From assembly GCA_019894815.1 (NCBI GenBank), contig JAGXNU010000139.1, forward strand, positions 1 to 5,619: 5,619 nucleotides of DNA. The letters run 5' to 3'. Source of the stretch: Promethearchaeota archaeon. Lineage in GTDB: Archaea > Asgardarchaeota > Lokiarchaeia > Sigyniarchaeales > SOKP01. Positions 5,599 to 5,619 of this stretch are shown here, piece by piece. The position numbers and the translations under genes were made by a program. The notes below the pieces were generated by a model. It worked only from the letters and a program-made list of their open reading frames with translations, did no database searches and was not told the DNA's origin. Position 1 is the first letter of the stretch; every line of letters begins with the position of its first letter.

Positions 5599-5614
5599 TT
5601 ATATTAATAAAAAG
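5599..5614 (-). promoter_or_regulatory. AT-rich TATA-like element just upstream of the M28 gene
   Basis: On the minus strand, CTTTTTATTAATATAA lies only about 9-24 bases before the TTG start. A TATA box here would place the transcription start at or slightly after the TTG. Either the mRNA is leaderless, or the real box is beyond the window edge, or translation begins a few codons later. The window ends at 5619, so the choice cannot be made. Confidence 0.25.
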
Positions 5615-5619
5615 AAAGT

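Noticed and set aside
1..5619. CRISPR array, tRNA or rRNA gene, insertion-sequence ends, toxin-antitoxin or defence island
   Set aside because: No regularly spaced repeats, no cloverleaf or T-loop-like GTTC segment with matching stems, no transposase or nuclease motifs, and intergenic gaps are all under 190 bases.

Overview
The window is AT-rich (about a third G+C by eye) and tightly packed, with six protein-coding genes and no RNA gene, CRISPR array, insertion sequence or prophage signature. It looks archaeal. AT-rich TATA-like elements lie about 25-35 bases upstream of starts, Shine-Dalgarno motifs are weak or absent, and GTG and TTG starts occur. There is a C-terminal C-x2-C...C-x2-C zinc ribbon and a double-anchored surface M28 enzyme rich in N-glycosylation sequons. 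An Asgard archaeon, perhaps Lokiarchaeia-like, is my best guess from gene style, but that is inference; no taxonomic marker gene is present.

Layout, left to right. (1) Positions 3-185 (+) hold the 3' end of an unidentified gene whose last 60 residues form a zinc ribbon, followed by a hairpin and T-run that could terminate it. (2) A 174-base gap carries two inverted repeats and a TATA-like box. It leads into a probable two-gene operon: a diacylglycerol/sphingosine-kinase-type lipid kinase (360-1322) and, 29 bases later, a class I SAM-dependent methyltransferase (1352-1975). (3) A 95-base convergent gap contains a long AU-rich hairpin. (4) On the minus strand is a YdjM/DUF457-type integral-membrane predicted metal-dependent hydrolase (2071-3003). 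(5) A 187-base divergent promoter region separates it from a plus-strand aldo/keto reductase with two C-terminal [4Fe-4S] cysteine motifs (3191-4393). (6) Three bases beyond that stop codon, on the minus strand, ends a membrane-anchored, extracellular M28 metallopeptidase / glutaminyl-cyclase-like protein (4397-5590), which starts with TTG near the right edge.

The genes do not form an obvious pathway. Three of the six concern the membrane or lipids (lipid kinase, YdjM-type protein, M28 ectoenzyme), but the strand changes argue for at least four transcription units. I see no convincing new multi-gene system. The points most worth checking are the promoter architecture before the lipid kinase, the tail-to-tail arrangement at 4391-4399, the start and TATA geometry of the M28 gene, and the ligand variant and topology of that protein.
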